The position numbers were made by a program, and so were the translations under genes. A stretch of DNA of 64,000 nt from Alteromonas marina. Its GTDB lineage: Bacteria; Pseudomonadota; Gammaproteobacteria; Enterobacterales; Alteromonadaceae. The notes beneath the pieces were generated by a model. The model was not told the DNA's origin. It saw nothing but the letters and a program-made list of their open reading frames with translations, and made no database searches. The first letter of the stretch is position 1, and every line of letters starts with the position of its first letter. This document shows, piece after piece, positions 27,390 to 38,375 of the stretch. Where the stretch lies: assembly GCF_000808575.1 (NCBI RefSeq), contig NZ_JWLW01000006.1, forward strand, positions 1-64,000, given 5' to 3'.

Positions 27390-27650
27390 TTAAACTTTTG
27401 CTAGCTCTGGCTGGTTTGGTTTAAAACCTTGAGTGCTACAAGAATTGCGTTTCGTTTCTAGTGCGCTTAATTGACGCTTAAGCCATGACTTCTGAATACC
27501 TGACTTAGCTGCGTCCATTTCAGTGCTTACGCGAGTGATTTCTTTTCCGACGTTCACGCATGCTTTCTTATTCGGTTCAAAGCCGCCATTAGCCAAAACA
27601 GAAGAAGAAAACATTAAAGCTGATACTGCTATAAGCGTTTGCTGTTTCAT
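27390..27650 (-). CDS. small secreted protein with two cysteines, function unknown
   Basis: An 86-aa protein from ATG 27650, which is preceded by GGGGAC; the in-frame TTG four codons upstream is not favoured. A signal peptide (MKQQTLIAVSALMFSSSVLA) predicts export. The mature part of about 66 residues is rich in Lys, Ser and Thr and has two Cys (in KKACVNVG and RNSCSTQ), about 40 residues apart, that could form a disulfide. Two helices are likely between them. I do not recognise the family. It stands alone, with a terminator on its 3' side. Confidence 0.65.
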   Translation of the reverse strand: MKQQTLIAVSALMFSSSVLANGGFEPNKKACVNVGKEITRVSTEMDAAKSGIQKSWLKRQLSALETKRNSCSTQGFKPNQPELAKV

Positions 27651-28081
27651 AAGAGTCCCCAACTACTCGTTATAATCCCGGGTTAGTGTCATACCGTAAG
27701 AATGAGCATATATTTGCTCTAAAATCTGTAAGAAATATAGCAGACCTTTTATTCTAGTTAGGTACTACAAAACATACTCAGTAATAAAACTTCGCCTACC
27801 TTGCTTTTGCTAACACACATAAGCCATTGTCTTTTATATTATTATGTCGACAATGATTTACCTTACCATGTCACTTACGTATCGATTTTTATATTTTTAC
27901 GCACTAAATAGTGAGCCTATCCATAGTATCGGCTACAGCAACAGCATTCTGTAGCAGCATTACCCACTATTAAGCGTAGCTATTAAAACACCTTAGCTTT
28001 GCTGGAACAAGAAAAGTTATAACAAACCTTTTACAGGTTTTAGGACAGAAATTGCATTTTGTAAGTATTTACTCACTACAC
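27651..28081. other. intergenic region, no gene seen
   Basis: This AT-rich interval between the small secreted protein and the first chemotaxis operon has no supportable gene. It contains GCTACAG (27932-27938) with CTGTAGC (27949-27955), a 7-bp inverted repeat without a T-run. It also contains AAACCT (28024-28029) with AGGTTT (28035-28040), a weak hairpin about 45 bp after the cheB stop that could end the chemotaxis transcript. Confidence 0.4.
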
Positions 28082-29128
28082 TTACAAACGACTACCAGCC
28101 GAAAGCTTCTCTACTGTTTGCATGACGCTTCTGCCCATATCATCTAAGCTCACTACGCGCTTCGCTGCCCCTTTTTCAATGGCAACTTTGGGCATACCAA
28201 AAACAATGCAGCTTGCTTCATCTTGGCAAAATGTTTCACAGCCGGCGTTAAACATTTCGTGTAGACCACTAGCGCCATCACTGCCCATACCGGTAAGCAA
28301 AACCCCTAATGCATTGCTGCCAGCACTTTTGCATATAGAATTAAATAGCACGTCCACTGAAGGCTTATGTCCCGACACACGAGCACCGTCGGTCAATCTA
28401 ATACGGTAGTCAGCACCGCTTCTTTCAATTTCCATGTGCTTATCGCCTGGTGCAAGATACGCCTGTCCTGGTAGTAAACGCTCTCCGCCTTTAGCTTCTT
28501 TAACCTGCATTTGACAGACAGAGTCTAACCGACGTGCATAGGTAGACGTAAACCCAGCAGGCATGTGCTGAGTGATCACCGTGGCAGGCGCGTTAGCAGG
28601 GAAGGTTCGCAGCACCTCTTTTATGGCTTCGGTACCGCCAGTCGATGCGCCTATAGCAATGAGCTTTTCTGTACCTGAGTAACTGACTTTATTTACAGAG
28701 GTAGCCTTAGCAGGCGACGCTTTCTTTACTTTTGAGCGTGCGGCAGTACGAATTTTATCAACAATTAATTCGTGATATTCCGCCATACCTTGTGCCACGC
28801 CAATTTTAGGTTTGGCAACAAAATCTATTGCCCCTAGTTCCAGTGAGCGTAAGGTGGCGTCAGCTCCTTTTTCTGTCAGTGTTGAAATCATTACCACCGG
28901 GGTTGGCTTAGCATTCATTAGCACCTCTAGAAACCGTAAGCCATCTACTTTTGGCATCTCAATATCTAGTGTAATTACATCGGGCGACTTTTCGAGTACC
29001 AGCTTTTTGGCGACAAACGCATCTGGTGCGGCACCTACTAATGCCATGTCTGGCTCACTTTTAATTATTTCGCTGAGTATTTGGCGAATAAGCGCTGAAT
29101 CATCAACTACCAACACTTTTATTGTCAT
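28082..29128 (-). CDS. cheB: chemotaxis protein-glutamate methylesterase CheB (first cluster)
   Basis: A 348-aa response regulator/methylesterase that removes methyl groups from receptors and deamidates glutamines. The receiver domain has phospho-acceptor D55 (VITLDIEMP) and acidic pair D9-D10. The esterase domain has GASTGGTEA (catalytic Ser), ITQHMPAGFT (His) and LLTGMGSDGA (Asp). It is the last gene of the first cluster, 2 bp after cheD. It differs from its second-cluster paralogue mainly in the interdomain linker. Fully intact. Confidence 0.95.
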   Translation of the reverse strand: MTIKVLVVDDSALIRQILSEIIKSEPDMALVGAAPDAFVAKKLVLEKSPDVITLDIEMPKVDGLRFLEVLMNAKPTPVVMISTLTEKGADATLRSLELGAIDFVAKPKIGVAQGMAEYHELIVDKIRTAARSKVKKASPAKATSVNKVSYSGTEKLIAIGASTGGTEAIKEVLRTFPANAPATVITQHMPAGFTSTYARRLDSVCQMQVKEAKGGERLLPGQAYLAPGDKHMEIERSGADYRIRLTDGARVSGHKPSVDVLFNSICKSAGSNALGVLLTGMGSDGASGLHEMFNAGCETFCQDEASCIVFGMPKVAIEKGAAKRVVSLDDMGRSVMQTVEKLSAGSRL

Positions 29129-29130
29129 GA

Positions 29131-29748
29131 CTAGTCCTCAAATAAATCTACACTGCCGCTTGGCGCTTGCTTTGATAGCTCCCAGCGGTGCTGGCTTTCT
29201 CGCTCTATAATGGTTGCGTTGTTTAGCTCGTGAATGCGCTTCATCAACACCTTGCCGTTACTTGGAAAAAAGTACACTTTACGAGCGTACATATCACACA
29301 AGTCGCTCGCTAAAATTGGTATGCCCTCGATTTCTAAGAACTGGGTTACAAATTCAGCATTAAATTTACCCACATCATTTTGAACGAAAGAGGGCACAAC
29401 CTTCCCTCCTCCAAAGACTTTTGCTTTGAGTCGTTCTTTTTTTGCGCCTACTTTAACAAGTTCGTTAATTAGAATTTCCATTGCATGCACACCATACTTT
29501 GCTGCCATTCCCTGCGCTTTCTCAAATTCGCCAGCCGACTTATTCACACTTGGCAGCATAAAATGATTCATACCGCCTATTCCCGTAGTAGGGTCGAACA
29601 AACACGCTGCAACGCACGAACCGAGTACCGTGACCAACATTTTGTCCTGAGAGGTTACAAAGAACTGTCCAGGTAACAGCTTTACCGCTTCTATAGAAAA
29701 ACGCTTGTCGTAGTAGCTTATAGGCTGTTCAAAATTGGGCGACGCCAC
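29131..29748 (-). CDS. cheD: chemoreceptor glutamine deamidase CheD (first cluster)
   Basis: A 205-aa protein that deamidates glutamine side chains of chemoreceptors. The catalytic Cys/His pair is C45 (GSCVAAC) and H62 (GGMNHFMLP), and the phosphatase/deamidase-fold segments FGGGKVVPSF and NAEFV are present. A C-terminal tail of about 25 residues ends with the acidic VDLFED. It is 8 bp downstream of cheR and 2 bp upstream of cheB, so these three adaptation enzymes are made together. Confidence 0.93.
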   Translation of the reverse strand: MASPNFEQPISYYDKRFSIEAVKLLPGQFFVTSQDKMLVTVLGSCVAACLFDPTTGIGGMNHFMLPSVNKSAGEFEKAQGMAAKYGVHAMEILINELVKVGAKKERLKAKVFGGGKVVPSFVQNDVGKFNAEFVTQFLEIEGIPILASDLCDMYARKVYFFPSNGKVLMKRIHELNNATIIERESQHRWELSKQAPSGSVDLFED

Positions 29749-29756
29749 TGTCTCTC

Positions 29757-30587
29757 CTAATCGACGGGGCGATAAATGGTTTTCCCCACCGGTCTCACAA
29801 GATTAGTATACATATTGAAATTTTCAGAATGTCCGGCCATATATAATCCCGATGGCTTCAACATGCCGACCATTTTTTGCAATACTTTTAGCTGCGTTGG
29901 CTTATCAAAATAAATCATCACATTTCGGCAGAATATAACGTCAAGCGGCCCCTTAACGTCCCATTTAGCATCGGTCAGATTCAGTTTTTTGAACTGCACC
30001 ATGTTACGAAGCTCATCCACCACTTTTACTTTGCCTTCGTTAGCCCCTTTTCCTTTGTGGAAGAACTGCTTTTGTCGGTGCAGAGGAATTTTCGCAATAG
30101 AGGCTAAGGGGTAAACGCCAGCCTTAGCTTTAGCCAGAACTTTACTGTCTATGTCGGACGCAATGATCTTTACCTGCGTTTTAAAACTGCCGTACGCTTC
30201 AGCCACTACCATAGCGATTGAGTAAGGCTCTTCGCCGGTTGAGCTGGCAGCGCACCAAATGTTAGTAACGTTATGCTGACTAAGATAATCAGCCAGCGCA
30301 GTAAAATGGTGCGGCTCTCGAAAAAAGGACGTTAGATTCGTGGTTAACGCATTGATGAACTGCTCTAACTCCGATTCCGACTTGTTGACTAAAGCTAGGT
30401 AGTCATTAAAGCTACGCAGATTTCTTGCCCTTATCCTACGTGCAAGCCTGCTATACACCATCGCTTCTTTCGCGTCAGATAAGTTGATCCCTGCTTTTTT
30501 GAACAACATTTGCTGCACGTTTTTGAAGTCCGCCTTTTCAAAGGCGAACTCCCTAGTGCTGTCTTGTTTTGAAACAACCGTAGTCAT
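29757..30587 (-). CDS. cheR: chemoreceptor methyltransferase CheR (first cluster)
   Basis: A 276-aa SAM-dependent methyltransferase that adds methyl groups to receptor glutamates. The N-terminal helical domain is basic (RLARRIRARNLRSF). The SAM site is IWCAASSTGEEPYSIAM and the later motif is IFCRNVMIYFDKPTQ. The ATG at 30587 overlaps the stop of the MCP gene as TGATG, giving coupled translation; a GTG at 30602 is possible but would add five residues absent from the second-cluster copy. No TPR extension is present. It probably docks on the WESF tails of the soluble receptors. Confidence 0.94.
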   Translation of the reverse strand: MTTVVSKQDSTREFAFEKADFKNVQQMLFKKAGINLSDAKEAMVYSRLARRIRARNLRSFNDYLALVNKSESELEQFINALTTNLTSFFREPHHFTALADYLSQHNVTNIWCAASSTGEEPYSIAMVVAEAYGSFKTQVKIIASDIDSKVLAKAKAGVYPLASIAKIPLHRQKQFFHKGKGANEGKVKVVDELRNMVQFKKLNLTDAKWDVKGPLDVIFCRNVMIYFDKPTQLKVLQKMVGMLKPSGLYMAGHSENFNMYTNLVRPVGKTIYRPVD

Positions 30588-33502
30588 CAGAATGATTCCC
30601 ACTCGGCTTCGTCAGGCATAGCAGGCGTGAGTGCCTTAGCCTGAGGCGTACGCTGCACCTGTGCTGTCGGTAGGCGCTGAGGTTGACGAAAATTACCATG
30701 AGTCAGTGCCGCGACGTGCTGCTGGTCACTGCTTAGCCCCTTGCCTACTTCAAAGACAGAAACCCGTTCATTTAACTGTAATGACTGCTGCTTGAGGCTA
30801 TCAGCCGCTGCCGCAGCCTCTTCCACCAGCGCGGCGTTTTGCTGAGTCATTTCATCCATTTGAATTACGGCTTTACTCACCTCTTCAATGCCAGCGGCCT
30901 GCTCGGCAGACGCCGCAGCAATTTCTGACATTATGTCGTTCACTCGTTTAATAGAGGTCACCACTTCAGCCATGGTCTCACCGGATTTCACTACCAGCTG
31001 ATTACCGCTTGCAATTTTACTCACCGAGTCAGAAATAAGCTCTTTAATGTCTTTTGCGGCTTCTGCAGAACGCTGCGCTAAGTTACGCACTTCAGAGGCC
31101 ACAACGGCAAAACCACGCCCCTGCTCCCCTGCTCGCGCAGCTTCTACGGCGGCGTTTAACGCCAGTATGTTAGTTTGGAAAGCAATACCGTCGATAACAC
31201 CGATAATGTCTGAGATTTCCTGAGCAGAGTCATTTATTTGTGTCATGGTATCAACAACTTCACTGATAACCTCTCCCCCCTGGGACGCTATTTGGCTTGC
31301 CTGCGCTGCAAGGCCATTGGCTTGCTCGGCATTCTCGGCGTTAAGCTTAACGGTTCCAGTTAGCTCTTCCATGCTCGACGCTGTTTCTTCAAGACTTGAA
31401 GCTTGTTGCTCTGTGCGGCTTGATAAGTCGGCATTTCCAGTCGCAATCTCGCCCGATGCAACATTAATGGTTTCTACCGCTTCATTAATGCTGGTGATCG
31501 TACCGCGCATTTCATTAATGAATTGGTTGATTGCTTCACCCAAGACAGCAAAATCTCCGTCTAGCGCGTGGTCGATATTAACGGTGAGATCGCCCTCTGT
31601 AAGCTTGGTCATTACATGCTTAATTTCCTCTACTGCTTGAGTTCGGCCGGTAATATCGGTAGCAAATTTGACGACGCGGAATGGCTTGCCATTGTGGTCC
31701 AAGATAGGGTTGTAGGTAGCTTGGATAAAGATTTCTTTACCGTTTTTACCGACTCTACGATACTCACCAGATGAATAAGTGCCGCTACGCAGCGCATCCC
31801 AAAATGCGGCGTATTCTGGGCTTGCGCGGTAAGTTGGGTCGACAAACATGCTGTGGTGCTTACCTTTAATTTCTTCTAAGGTGTAGCCCACCGTATTTAA
31901 AAAGTTTTCATTGGCATCCTGAATAATGCCGTCCATATTGAATTCTATGACCGCTTGTGACTTACCAATGGCGGCTAACTGCCCTTCAAAATAAGCATTT
32001 CTTACTTTTTGTTCGGTAATGTTGCTAGCGTATTTCACCACTTTTACTACATTGCCACTCATATCTAAAATGGGGTTGTAGGTTGCTTGAATCCATACGT
32101 CTGAACCATCTTTAGCAACACGATGAAATTCACCAGAATAAAACTGGCCTTCTGACAACTTCTTCCAAAAGGTGCGATATTCTTCAGATTCACGTTCCTG
32201 TTTAGTGACAAAAATTCTGTGGTGCTTTCCTTGGATCTCATCTAGTGCATACCCAACCGTGGCCAAGAAATTATCGTTTGCGGTCACAATATTGCCGTTG
32301 GGGTAAAATTCGATGACGGCTTGCGATTTACTTATCGCATCTATTTGACCTGTGTTAAATGCATTCTGCAGTTTTTGTTCAGTGACATCGGATGCGTACT
32401 TCACCACTTTCTGGGGCTGACCGAACTCGTCAAAAATAGGGTTGTAAGACGCCTGGATCCAAAGCTCGCTACCGTCTTTTTTTACTCGCTTAAACTCGCC
32501 TGACTTAAATTCACCCTTTTTCAAATCACGCCAAAATGCCGCATATTCGGGGCTCATTTTGTAATTGGGCTCAACAAACATACTATGATGTTGACCTTGA
32601 ATTTCACTCAAGTCATAGCCTGTAGTAGCACAAAAGTTTTCGTTAGCGTGTTGAATCACTCCATCTAAGTCAAACTCGATGACAGCTAACGATTTATCGA
32701 TGGCGTTAATCTGACCTTCATAATCTGCGTTCTTACGCTTTTGCGCTGTGATGTCGGTAGCAAATTTAACAACGCGTACAATATTACCTAATTTGTCATA
32801 GATAGGATTGTAAGAAGCTTGGATCCAAATTTTGTCTCCGTTTTTTGCTACGCGGCAATACTCACCGCTACTGCGTTCGCCATTTCTCAGCCCTTCCCAA
32901 AACTGGTTGTATTCGTTAGACACGCCATAATCTGGCAATACGAATAGGCGGTGATGCTTTCCTACAATATCCTCTTTTGAATAACCCGTTACTTTAAGAA
33001 AGTTGTCGTTGGCATCTTCGACAATACCTTCCGGTGTAAATGAAATAATGGCTTGGCAACGGTCCAGCCCATCAAGCACGCCCGACTTATGCTGTAACTC
33101 TTGATCGTTTATCCACTCCACCATTGTGCCAAGCTTCTCACCCTCCACGCTTTTTATCGTGGTCAGGTTCAATGTAAAAAGTAAGTCGCCTACAGGCAGT
33201 AGAAAGGTATCGCTACTATTACAGGTGTTATACCGCTGACTTAAGTCACTGCTATTTGCGAAGAAGCCTGCAATCGAGGTGCCGGTAAAATTTTGAAGGT
33301 TGATGTTAGGAAGCGAGCGTGAAAACTGCGCTTCATATTCTGCCGCAAGCTGTTTGAATGCTTTATTAGCAAACGTAATTGTGCCTTCTGCATCGACCAA
33401 CATTAAGCATGCAGTGCTTTCACTTAATGCTTGCTCTTGAAAGCGTGAAAGACTTTGCGCAGCAACCAACTCTTCATTGTGAAATATATTAAAAACACCC
33501 AT
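30587..33502 (-). CDS. soluble multi-PAS methyl-accepting chemotaxis protein with WESF tail
   Basis: About 971 aa from ATG 33502, chosen because AGGTGAT precedes it and [12 protein letters not shown] matches the start of the paralogue at 42745; an upstream GTG would add 39 residues. It has no membrane helix. An N-terminal PAS-like domain is followed by four tandem BdlA-type PAS modules of about 122 aa (encoded at roughly 31650-33110), each with a GKHHSMF-like and a WIQASYNPI-like segment. One HAMP-like module ([14 protein letters not shown]) follows, then the signalling hairpin with [20 protein letters not shown]. It ends EAEWESF, a CheR-docking type pentapeptide. Confidence 0.9.
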   Translation of the reverse strand: MGVFNIFHNEELVAAQSLSRFQEQALSESTACLMLVDAEGTITFANKAFKQLAAEYEAQFSRSLPNINLQNFTGTSIAGFFANSSDLSQRYNTCNSSDTFLLPVGDLLFTLNLTTIKSVEGEKLGTMVEWINDQELQHKSGVLDGLDRCQAIISFTPEGIVEDANDNFLKVTGYSKEDIVGKHHRLFVLPDYGVSNEYNQFWEGLRNGERSSGEYCRVAKNGDKIWIQASYNPIYDKLGNIVRVVKFATDITAQKRKNADYEGQINAIDKSLAVIEFDLDGVIQHANENFCATTGYDLSEIQGQHHSMFVEPNYKMSPEYAAFWRDLKKGEFKSGEFKRVKKDGSELWIQASYNPIFDEFGQPQKVVKYASDVTEQKLQNAFNTGQIDAISKSQAVIEFYPNGNIVTANDNFLATVGYALDEIQGKHHRIFVTKQERESEEYRTFWKKLSEGQFYSGEFHRVAKDGSDVWIQATYNPILDMSGNVVKVVKYASNITEQKVRNAYFEGQLAAIGKSQAVIEFNMDGIIQDANENFLNTVGYTLEEIKGKHHSMFVDPTYRASPEYAAFWDALRSGTYSSGEYRRVGKNGKEIFIQATYNPILDHNGKPFRVVKFATDITGRTQAVEEIKHVMTKLTEGDLTVNIDHALDGDFAVLGEAINQFINEMRGTITSINEAVETINVASGEIATGNADLSSRTEQQASSLEETASSMEELTGTVKLNAENAEQANGLAAQASQIASQGGEVISEVVDTMTQINDSAQEISDIIGVIDGIAFQTNILALNAAVEAARAGEQGRGFAVVASEVRNLAQRSAEAAKDIKELISDSVSKIASGNQLVVKSGETMAEVVTSIKRVNDIMSEIAAASAEQAAGIEEVSKAVIQMDEMTQQNAALVEEAAAAADSLKQQSLQLNERVSVFEVGKGLSSDQQHVAALTHGNFRQPQRLPTAQVQRTPQAKALTPAMPDEAEWESF

Positions 33503-33564
33503 AACATCACCTATTTTTTGTAGCGCTACGTGCTGAAGCGCTGAATAAAATTTTAAGTAATAAA

Positions 33565-33597
33565 AAAGGCGAATTCCCTTTTTGAGAATTCGCCTTT
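33565..33597 (-). terminator. intrinsic terminator inside the first chemotaxis cluster
   Basis: AAAGGCGAATTC (33565-33576) and GAATTCGCCTTT (33586-33597) form a perfect 12-bp stem, and the minus strand continues into a T-run. It lies 6 bp after the stop of the two-PAS receptor gene and before the four-PAS receptor gene, so it should reduce transcription of the last four genes or mark a second promoter. Confidence 0.8.
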
Positions 33598-33603
33598 CGT
33601 TAA

Positions 33604-35910
33604 CTAAAAAGACTCCCATTCGTCATTGTTTGGCACTTTTGGAGCTAACTTCTTATTTGTTTTTAGCATGGACACTGAAGCCACTTTTTTATCTGTTAAT
33701 ACATGAGGCTTTTTTTGCGGTTTAGCTTCTTCAATATCCGCTTTACCACCAATGTTAAATGTCGATACACGTTCAGATAAATTGCCCGCTTGCTGCTGTA
33801 AGCTTTCTGCAGCCGCCGCCGCTTCTTCTACCAGCGCTGCGTTTTGCTGCGTCATTTCATCCATTTGTACTACCGCTTTACTCACCTCTTCGATGCCTGA
33901 AGCCTGTTCAGAACTCGCCGCCGCAATTTCCGACATTATGTCGTTTACCCGCTTGATAGAGGTCACCACCTCTTCCATTGTCTCACCAGACTGATTGACG
34001 AGTTTATTGCCCCCATCAATTTTGCTCACCGAGTCTGAAATAAGCTCCTTAATTTCTTTTGCCGCTTCAGCAGAGCGCTGAGCCAGGCTTCGTACTTCTG
34101 ACGCAACAACGGCAAAGCCGCGTCCCTGCTCCCCCGCTCTTGCTGCTTCTACAGCGGCATTTAGCGCAAGAATGTTGGTTTGAAATGCAATGCCGTCGAT
34201 TACACCGATAATGTCTGAGATCTCTTGTGCCGACTCGTTGATTGACGACATAGTGTCGACGACCTGACGGATTAATTCACCGCCACGCGACGCTATTTCA
34301 CAGCTTTGTGACGCTAAACTGTTGGCTTGTTCCGCGTTTTCAGCGTTGAGTTTTACTGTACCGGTAAGCTCTTCCATACTCGACGCCGTTTCTTCTAGGC
34401 TTGACGCCTGCTGTTCAGTGCGACTTGAAAGATCAGAGTTTCCTGTGGCTATTTCAGATGAAGCAGTATTAATGGTTTCTACTGCTTGGTAGATGGAACC
34501 AATAGTGCCAGACATTTCGCCAACAAACTGATTTATAGCATCGCCCAATACTTGGAATTCGCCTTCAAACTGCTCATCAAGTTCAGCAGTTAAGTCACCT
34601 CCAGATAAACGGGTCATCACATCGCTGATAGAACCGATAATACGGCGCATGTCATCTATAAAGCGGTTGATTGATGTGCCAAGCTCTTTAAACTCACCGT
34701 CAAACTCATGCTCGATACGACAATCTAAATTCCCCTGAACCAGTTCACCCATGGCTTTTTTGATATCGCTTATAGCTTGCTTTCTACCCGTGATATCAAT
34801 GGCATATTTCACTACGCGATGGGGTCTGCCGTTTTGATCCAAAATAGGGTTATAAGATGCCTGGATCCACACCTCTTTACCGCCCTTGCCCACGCGCTTA
34901 AACTCGTCGGTGAACTGCACGCCTTGGCGTAACTGTTCCCAAAACTGGCTATATTCAACGCTACGCTTGTAATCATCATCTACAAACATGCTGTGATGTT
35001 TGCCTACAATCTCATCAAGACTGTAGCCAACCGTATTGATGAAATTTTCGTTGGCGTTCAGAATTTTTCCTTCAAGGTCGAATTCAATAACCGCTTGAGC
35101 TTTGTTAATTGCGTTTATTTGTCCTTCGAAGTAGGCATTGCGCAACTTTGTTGCTGTAATATCTGTAGCGAATTTAACAACGCGAATAACCTTACCTTCG
35201 CCATCAAGAACAGGGTTATAAGTGGCTTGGATCCAAATCTCTTTGCCCATTTTGTCAAAACGGCAAAACTCACCGCTTTGCGGCTTGCCCGATTTTAGGT
35301 CACGCCAAAACTGCGCGTACTCTTCAGAGCGGATGTAATGGTTATCGCAGAACATTTTGTGATGATTGCCTAAAATTTCGTTAAGGCTATAGCCAAGCGC
35401 ATTCAGAAAGTTGTCGTTTGCATTTTGGATAACACCATCAGCATTAAATTCGATAACAGCCTGAGCTTTGTTTAGCGTATCTAACATGGCACTTTTTATC
35501 AGTAACTCAGACTGGTCGACCCACTCAACCATAGTGCCTATATTTTTGTTGTCTTGGTCGAAAAAGGGCGTAAGCGTGAGTTTGAAGTTCAAATCGCCAA
35601 TACTAATTGTAGAAGTCATCGTTGACTTCAGTTCAGCTAGAATATTGCGCTGATGAGACGGGTTACGGTGAAACTGATCGATATTCTGACCTTCCAGGTT
35701 GTCAGCAGAAAAACTGGGAAGAACAGCCTGTAATTTCTTTTCATTCTCTTTAAGCAATGTTTTCACAGACTGATTAGCATAGATGATGTTTCTATCGGCA
35801 TCGGCCATCATGATGCAGCAGGTTGTAGCATCAAGCGCCTGCTTGTTTCTCAATGCTTGGTTTACATCCGTTGCTTTGGTGAAGTCTTCCAACCACGTCA
35901 TAATCCCCAT
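33604..35910 (-). CDS. soluble two-PAS, two-HAMP chemotaxis receptor (Aer2/BdlA-like) with WESF tail
   Basis: About 768 aa from ATG 35910, which is 4 bp after the cheW stop and has GAGGG upstream; a longer in-frame start inside cheW is less likely. It has no membrane helix. The order is: N-terminal PAS-like domain, two BdlA-type PAS modules (encoded at about 34790-35510), two HAMP-like modules ([14 protein letters not shown] and [14 protein letters not shown]), then the MCP signalling domain. The two consecutive HAMPs recall the poly-HAMP of Pseudomonas Aer2. The C-terminus is NDEWESF. It occupies the same slot as aer2 in the Che2 operon; its ligand (redox, oxygen or another cue) is unknown. 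Confidence 0.9.
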   Translation of the reverse strand: MGIMTWLEDFTKATDVNQALRNKQALDATTCCIMMADADRNIIYANQSVKTLLKENEKKLQAVLPSFSADNLEGQNIDQFHRNPSHQRNILAELKSTMTSTISIGDLNFKLTLTPFFDQDNKNIGTMVEWVDQSELLIKSAMLDTLNKAQAVIEFNADGVIQNANDNFLNALGYSLNEILGNHHKMFCDNHYIRSEEYAQFWRDLKSGKPQSGEFCRFDKMGKEIWIQATYNPVLDGEGKVIRVVKFATDITATKLRNAYFEGQINAINKAQAVIEFDLEGKILNANENFINTVGYSLDEIVGKHHSMFVDDDYKRSVEYSQFWEQLRQGVQFTDEFKRVGKGGKEVWIQASYNPILDQNGRPHRVVKYAIDITGRKQAISDIKKAMGELVQGNLDCRIEHEFDGEFKELGTSINRFIDDMRRIIGSISDVMTRLSGGDLTAELDEQFEGEFQVLGDAINQFVGEMSGTIGSIYQAVETINTASSEIATGNSDLSSRTEQQASSLEETASSMEELTGTVKLNAENAEQANSLASQSCEIASRGGELIRQVVDTMSSINESAQEISDIIGVIDGIAFQTNILALNAAVEAARAGEQGRGFAVVASEVRSLAQRSAEAAKEIKELISDSVSKIDGGNKLVNQSGETMEEVVTSIKRVNDIMSEIAAASSEQASGIEEVSKAVVQMDEMTQQNAALVEEAAAAAESLQQQAGNLSERVSTFNIGGKADIEEAKPQKKPHVLTDKKVASVSMLKTNKKLAPKVPNNDEWESF

Positions 35911-35914
35911 TGTT

Positions 35915-36418
35915 TCAACCCTCAACCACTTGTGTTTTTGTTTCAACTAAGCCCAATTCATTACTTGTAATTAAGCTCTCAATATTCACTAGAATCACCA
36001 TATGCTCTTCAACATCTGCCAACCCGTGAAGGTATTTGCTATCAAACGCAACCCCGAACTCTGGTGGCGGCAACATGTCTTCTTCGGATAGGCGAATTAC
36101 GTCAGACACCCCGTCAACGACAATCCCAACAATCCGGTCGTGGACGTTTAGCATGATGACGATAGTAAAGTCGTTGTAGGTGGCTTCACCGACGTTGAAC
36201 TTAATGCGCAGATCCACAATAGGCACAATGTCGCCACGCAGATTAATTACTCCTTTAATAAAGCTTGGTGCGTTAGCGATCTTGGTGACTTGCTCGTAGC
36301 CTCGAATTTCTTTCACCGTTGTGATATCTAGGGCGTAGTGTTCTTCGCCCAACACGAAACTTAAAAATTCATTCTCTTTCGACGCACTGACGGCTTGCTG
36401 TAGGGCTGCTTCGCTCAT
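35915..36418 (-). CDS. cheW: chemotaxis coupling protein CheW (first cluster)
   Basis: A 167-aa adaptor joining receptors to CheA. It is a single CheW domain of two SH3-like folds, with the conserved [19 protein letters not shown] and [16 protein letters not shown] segments. Its ATG overlaps the cheA stop by 4 bp (ATGA), which couples their synthesis. It is nearly the same as the second-cluster CheW, differing mostly at both ends, so the two couplers could exchange between clusters. Confidence 0.95.
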   Translation of the reverse strand: MSEAALQQAVSASKENEFLSFVLGEEHYALDITTVKEIRGYEQVTKIANAPSFIKGVINLRGDIVPIVDLRIKFNVGEATYNDFTIVIMLNVHDRIVGIVVDGVSDVIRLSEEDMLPPPEFGVAFDSKYLHGLADVEEHMVILVNIESLITSNELGLVETKTQVVEG

Positions 36419-38337
36419 AGTGAAACCTCTTCATTTGGAATGGTGGTACAGTTTGCCGCTACCGAGTCGGCATCCAAAATCATGGCTACCTTGCCATCCC
36501 CCATAATGGTGGCACCGGCAATCCCTGCGACTTTTTTGTAATGTTGTTCTAAGCTCTTGATGACGACTTGTTGTTGACCTACCAAAGAGTCCACCAGCAC
36601 GCCATAGCGTTTCTTGCTGCTTTCTAGTAGCACGACGATGCCTTTGGTTGGCTCAGTGATGCCGTCATCGACTTGCATTAACTGGGTAAGCGACACCAGT
36701 GGCCAGTACTGGTCTCTAATCCACAGCACTTTATCATTGCCAAGTGTTTTCACTTGGGAAGCCGTGGGCTGGAAGGATTCGATAACATTGAGCAGTGGAA
36801 TAACAAAAATTTGGTCGCCGACCGACACGCACATGCCGTCTACAATGGCCAATGTAAGCGGTAAGTGGATGTAAAACGCTGATCCCTCGCCTTGCGACGA
36901 TTCAATTTCAATGCGTCCGCCAATCGATTCTATGTTTCTGCGAACTACATCCATACCGACGCCACGGCCGGACACATCGGTAACCTCAGCTGCGGTAGAA
37001 AAACCCGCTTGGAATATAAGCTGCCAAATTTCGCTGTCTGGCATGTCTGGCGTAACTGCCAAGCCGTTTTGCGTGGCTTTCTCTAAAATACGTGCTTTGT
37101 TTAGGCCTGCACCGTCATCAATAATACCGATGATGATGCTGCTGCCTTTCTGTTCTGCACTTAAAATAACCGTACCGTTTTCCGATTTACCTGCTTCAAG
37201 GCGCTTTTCAGGGCTTTCGATACCATGGTCAATACTGTTTCTGACTAAATGAGTGAGCGGGTCGACTAATTTTTCAATAAGGCTTTTATCAATTTCAGTG
37301 TTTCCCCCTTGAATCACCAGATCCACTTTTTTGCCTAGCTTCGATGACAAATCACGTACCACGCGAGGGAAGCGGTTAAACGTCATATTCACCGGTAGCA
37401 TACGCATGGACATCACCGATTCTTGAATTTCACGGGTATTGCGCTGTAACTCATCTATTGCTAGCTGCAGGCGTTCACCTACTTGCCCTTCAACTTCTTG
37501 ACCTACGTTAGAAAGCATGGATTGCGTAATAACGAGTTCACCGACTAAGTTAACCATTGCATCAATCTTGGTAGTGTCTACCCGAATTGATGCGGCTTCT
37601 TTTGTTGCCGCTTTTGGCTTAGTTTTTACCGGTTTCACAATCGGCTGTTTAGGGATGGCCGACTGGGTGACCTCTGTTTTTACGGGAAGATTTTCTGGTT
37701 CAAAGAAACCGAAGCCTTCATCAACCTTGCTGGTGTCACGGTTTGTTTCTGCGTCAGCCTGTGCGTCGCTAGATGTCGCTTCATCGTCAAAGAGCCCAAA
37801 ACCTTCGATATCGCCTGCGCTATTTTCACTTTGCGCTTGAGCTTCAGACTCATCCTCATCAAAGAACCCGAACCCCTCAATCTCGTTGACTTCATCTTCG
37901 GCGTGTTGTTCGCAAGAACCCTGAGCTTCTTGCACAGACTGGCCTGATGCGCTCGCAAGTGTCTCTTCGAGTACTTTAATACTGGCATCAATTTGTTCTT
38001 GAGGAAGTTCTGTTTGCTCTTTGTAAGCAGACAAGGTGTCTTTGAGCACATCGAGGGTTTGAAGAAAGATATCAACAATATCAGACGTAACTTGGATTTC
38101 TTGGTTACGCGCCTTATCAAGCAGGTTCTCCATAACATGAGTAAGATTCATTAAAGCGTCGAAGCCAAAGATTCCGCTACCGCCTTTTATGGAATGTGCT
38201 GCCCTAAAGATACTGTTCAACTCTTCGGGGTCGGGAGCGTCCACATCCAAAGTCATGAGCAACTGCTCCATGTCTTGAAGGTGTTCGTCACTCTCATCAA
38301 AAAACACACCGTGGAACTGGTTTACATCAATGGTCAT
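36415..38337 (-). CDS. cheA: chemotaxis histidine kinase CheA (first cluster)
   Basis: A 640-aa kinase that phosphorylates CheY and CheB. The P1 Hpt domain carries H48 ([11 protein letters not shown]). No recognisable P2 domain follows; residues about 145-220 form an acidic linker with three GFGFFDE/GFGLFDDE/GFGFFEPE repeats. P3 dimerisation begins at [18 protein letters not shown]4 ATPase motifs are [18 protein letters not shown] and GRGVGMDVV. The CheW-like P5 domain ends the protein. All catalytic residues are present. It follows cheY by 38 bp and overlaps cheW. The repeats may replace P2 as the docking site for response regulators. Confidence 0.95.
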   Translation of the reverse strand: MTIDVNQFHGVFFDESDEHLQDMEQLLMTLDVDAPDPEELNSIFRAAHSIKGGSGIFGFDALMNLTHVMENLLDKARNQEIQVTSDIVDIFLQTLDVLKDTLSAYKEQTELPQEQIDASIKVLEETLASASGQSVQEAQGSCEQHAEDEVNEIEGFGFFDEDESEAQAQSENSAGDIEGFGLFDDEATSSDAQADAETNRDTSKVDEGFGFFEPENLPVKTEVTQSAIPKQPIVKPVKTKPKAATKEAASIRVDTTKIDAMVNLVGELVITQSMLSNVGQEVEGQVGERLQLAIDELQRNTREIQESVMSMRMLPVNMTFNRFPRVVRDLSSKLGKKVDLVIQGGNTEIDKSLIEKLVDPLTHLVRNSIDHGIESPEKRLEAGKSENGTVILSAEQKGSSIIIGIIDDGAGLNKARILEKATQNGLAVTPDMPDSEIWQLIFQAGFSTAAEVTDVSGRGVGMDVVRRNIESIGGRIEIESSQGEGSAFYIHLPLTLAIVDGMCVSVGDQIFVIPLLNVIESFQPTASQVKTLGNDKVLWIRDQYWPLVSLTQLMQVDDGITEPTKGIVVLLESSKKRYGVLVDSLVGQQQVVIKSLEQHYKKVAGIAGATIMGDGKVAMILDADSVAANCTTIPNEEVSL

Positions 38338-38375
38338 GATTGACTCCCGCTTGCCCTATTAAAACCGATGTTCGA

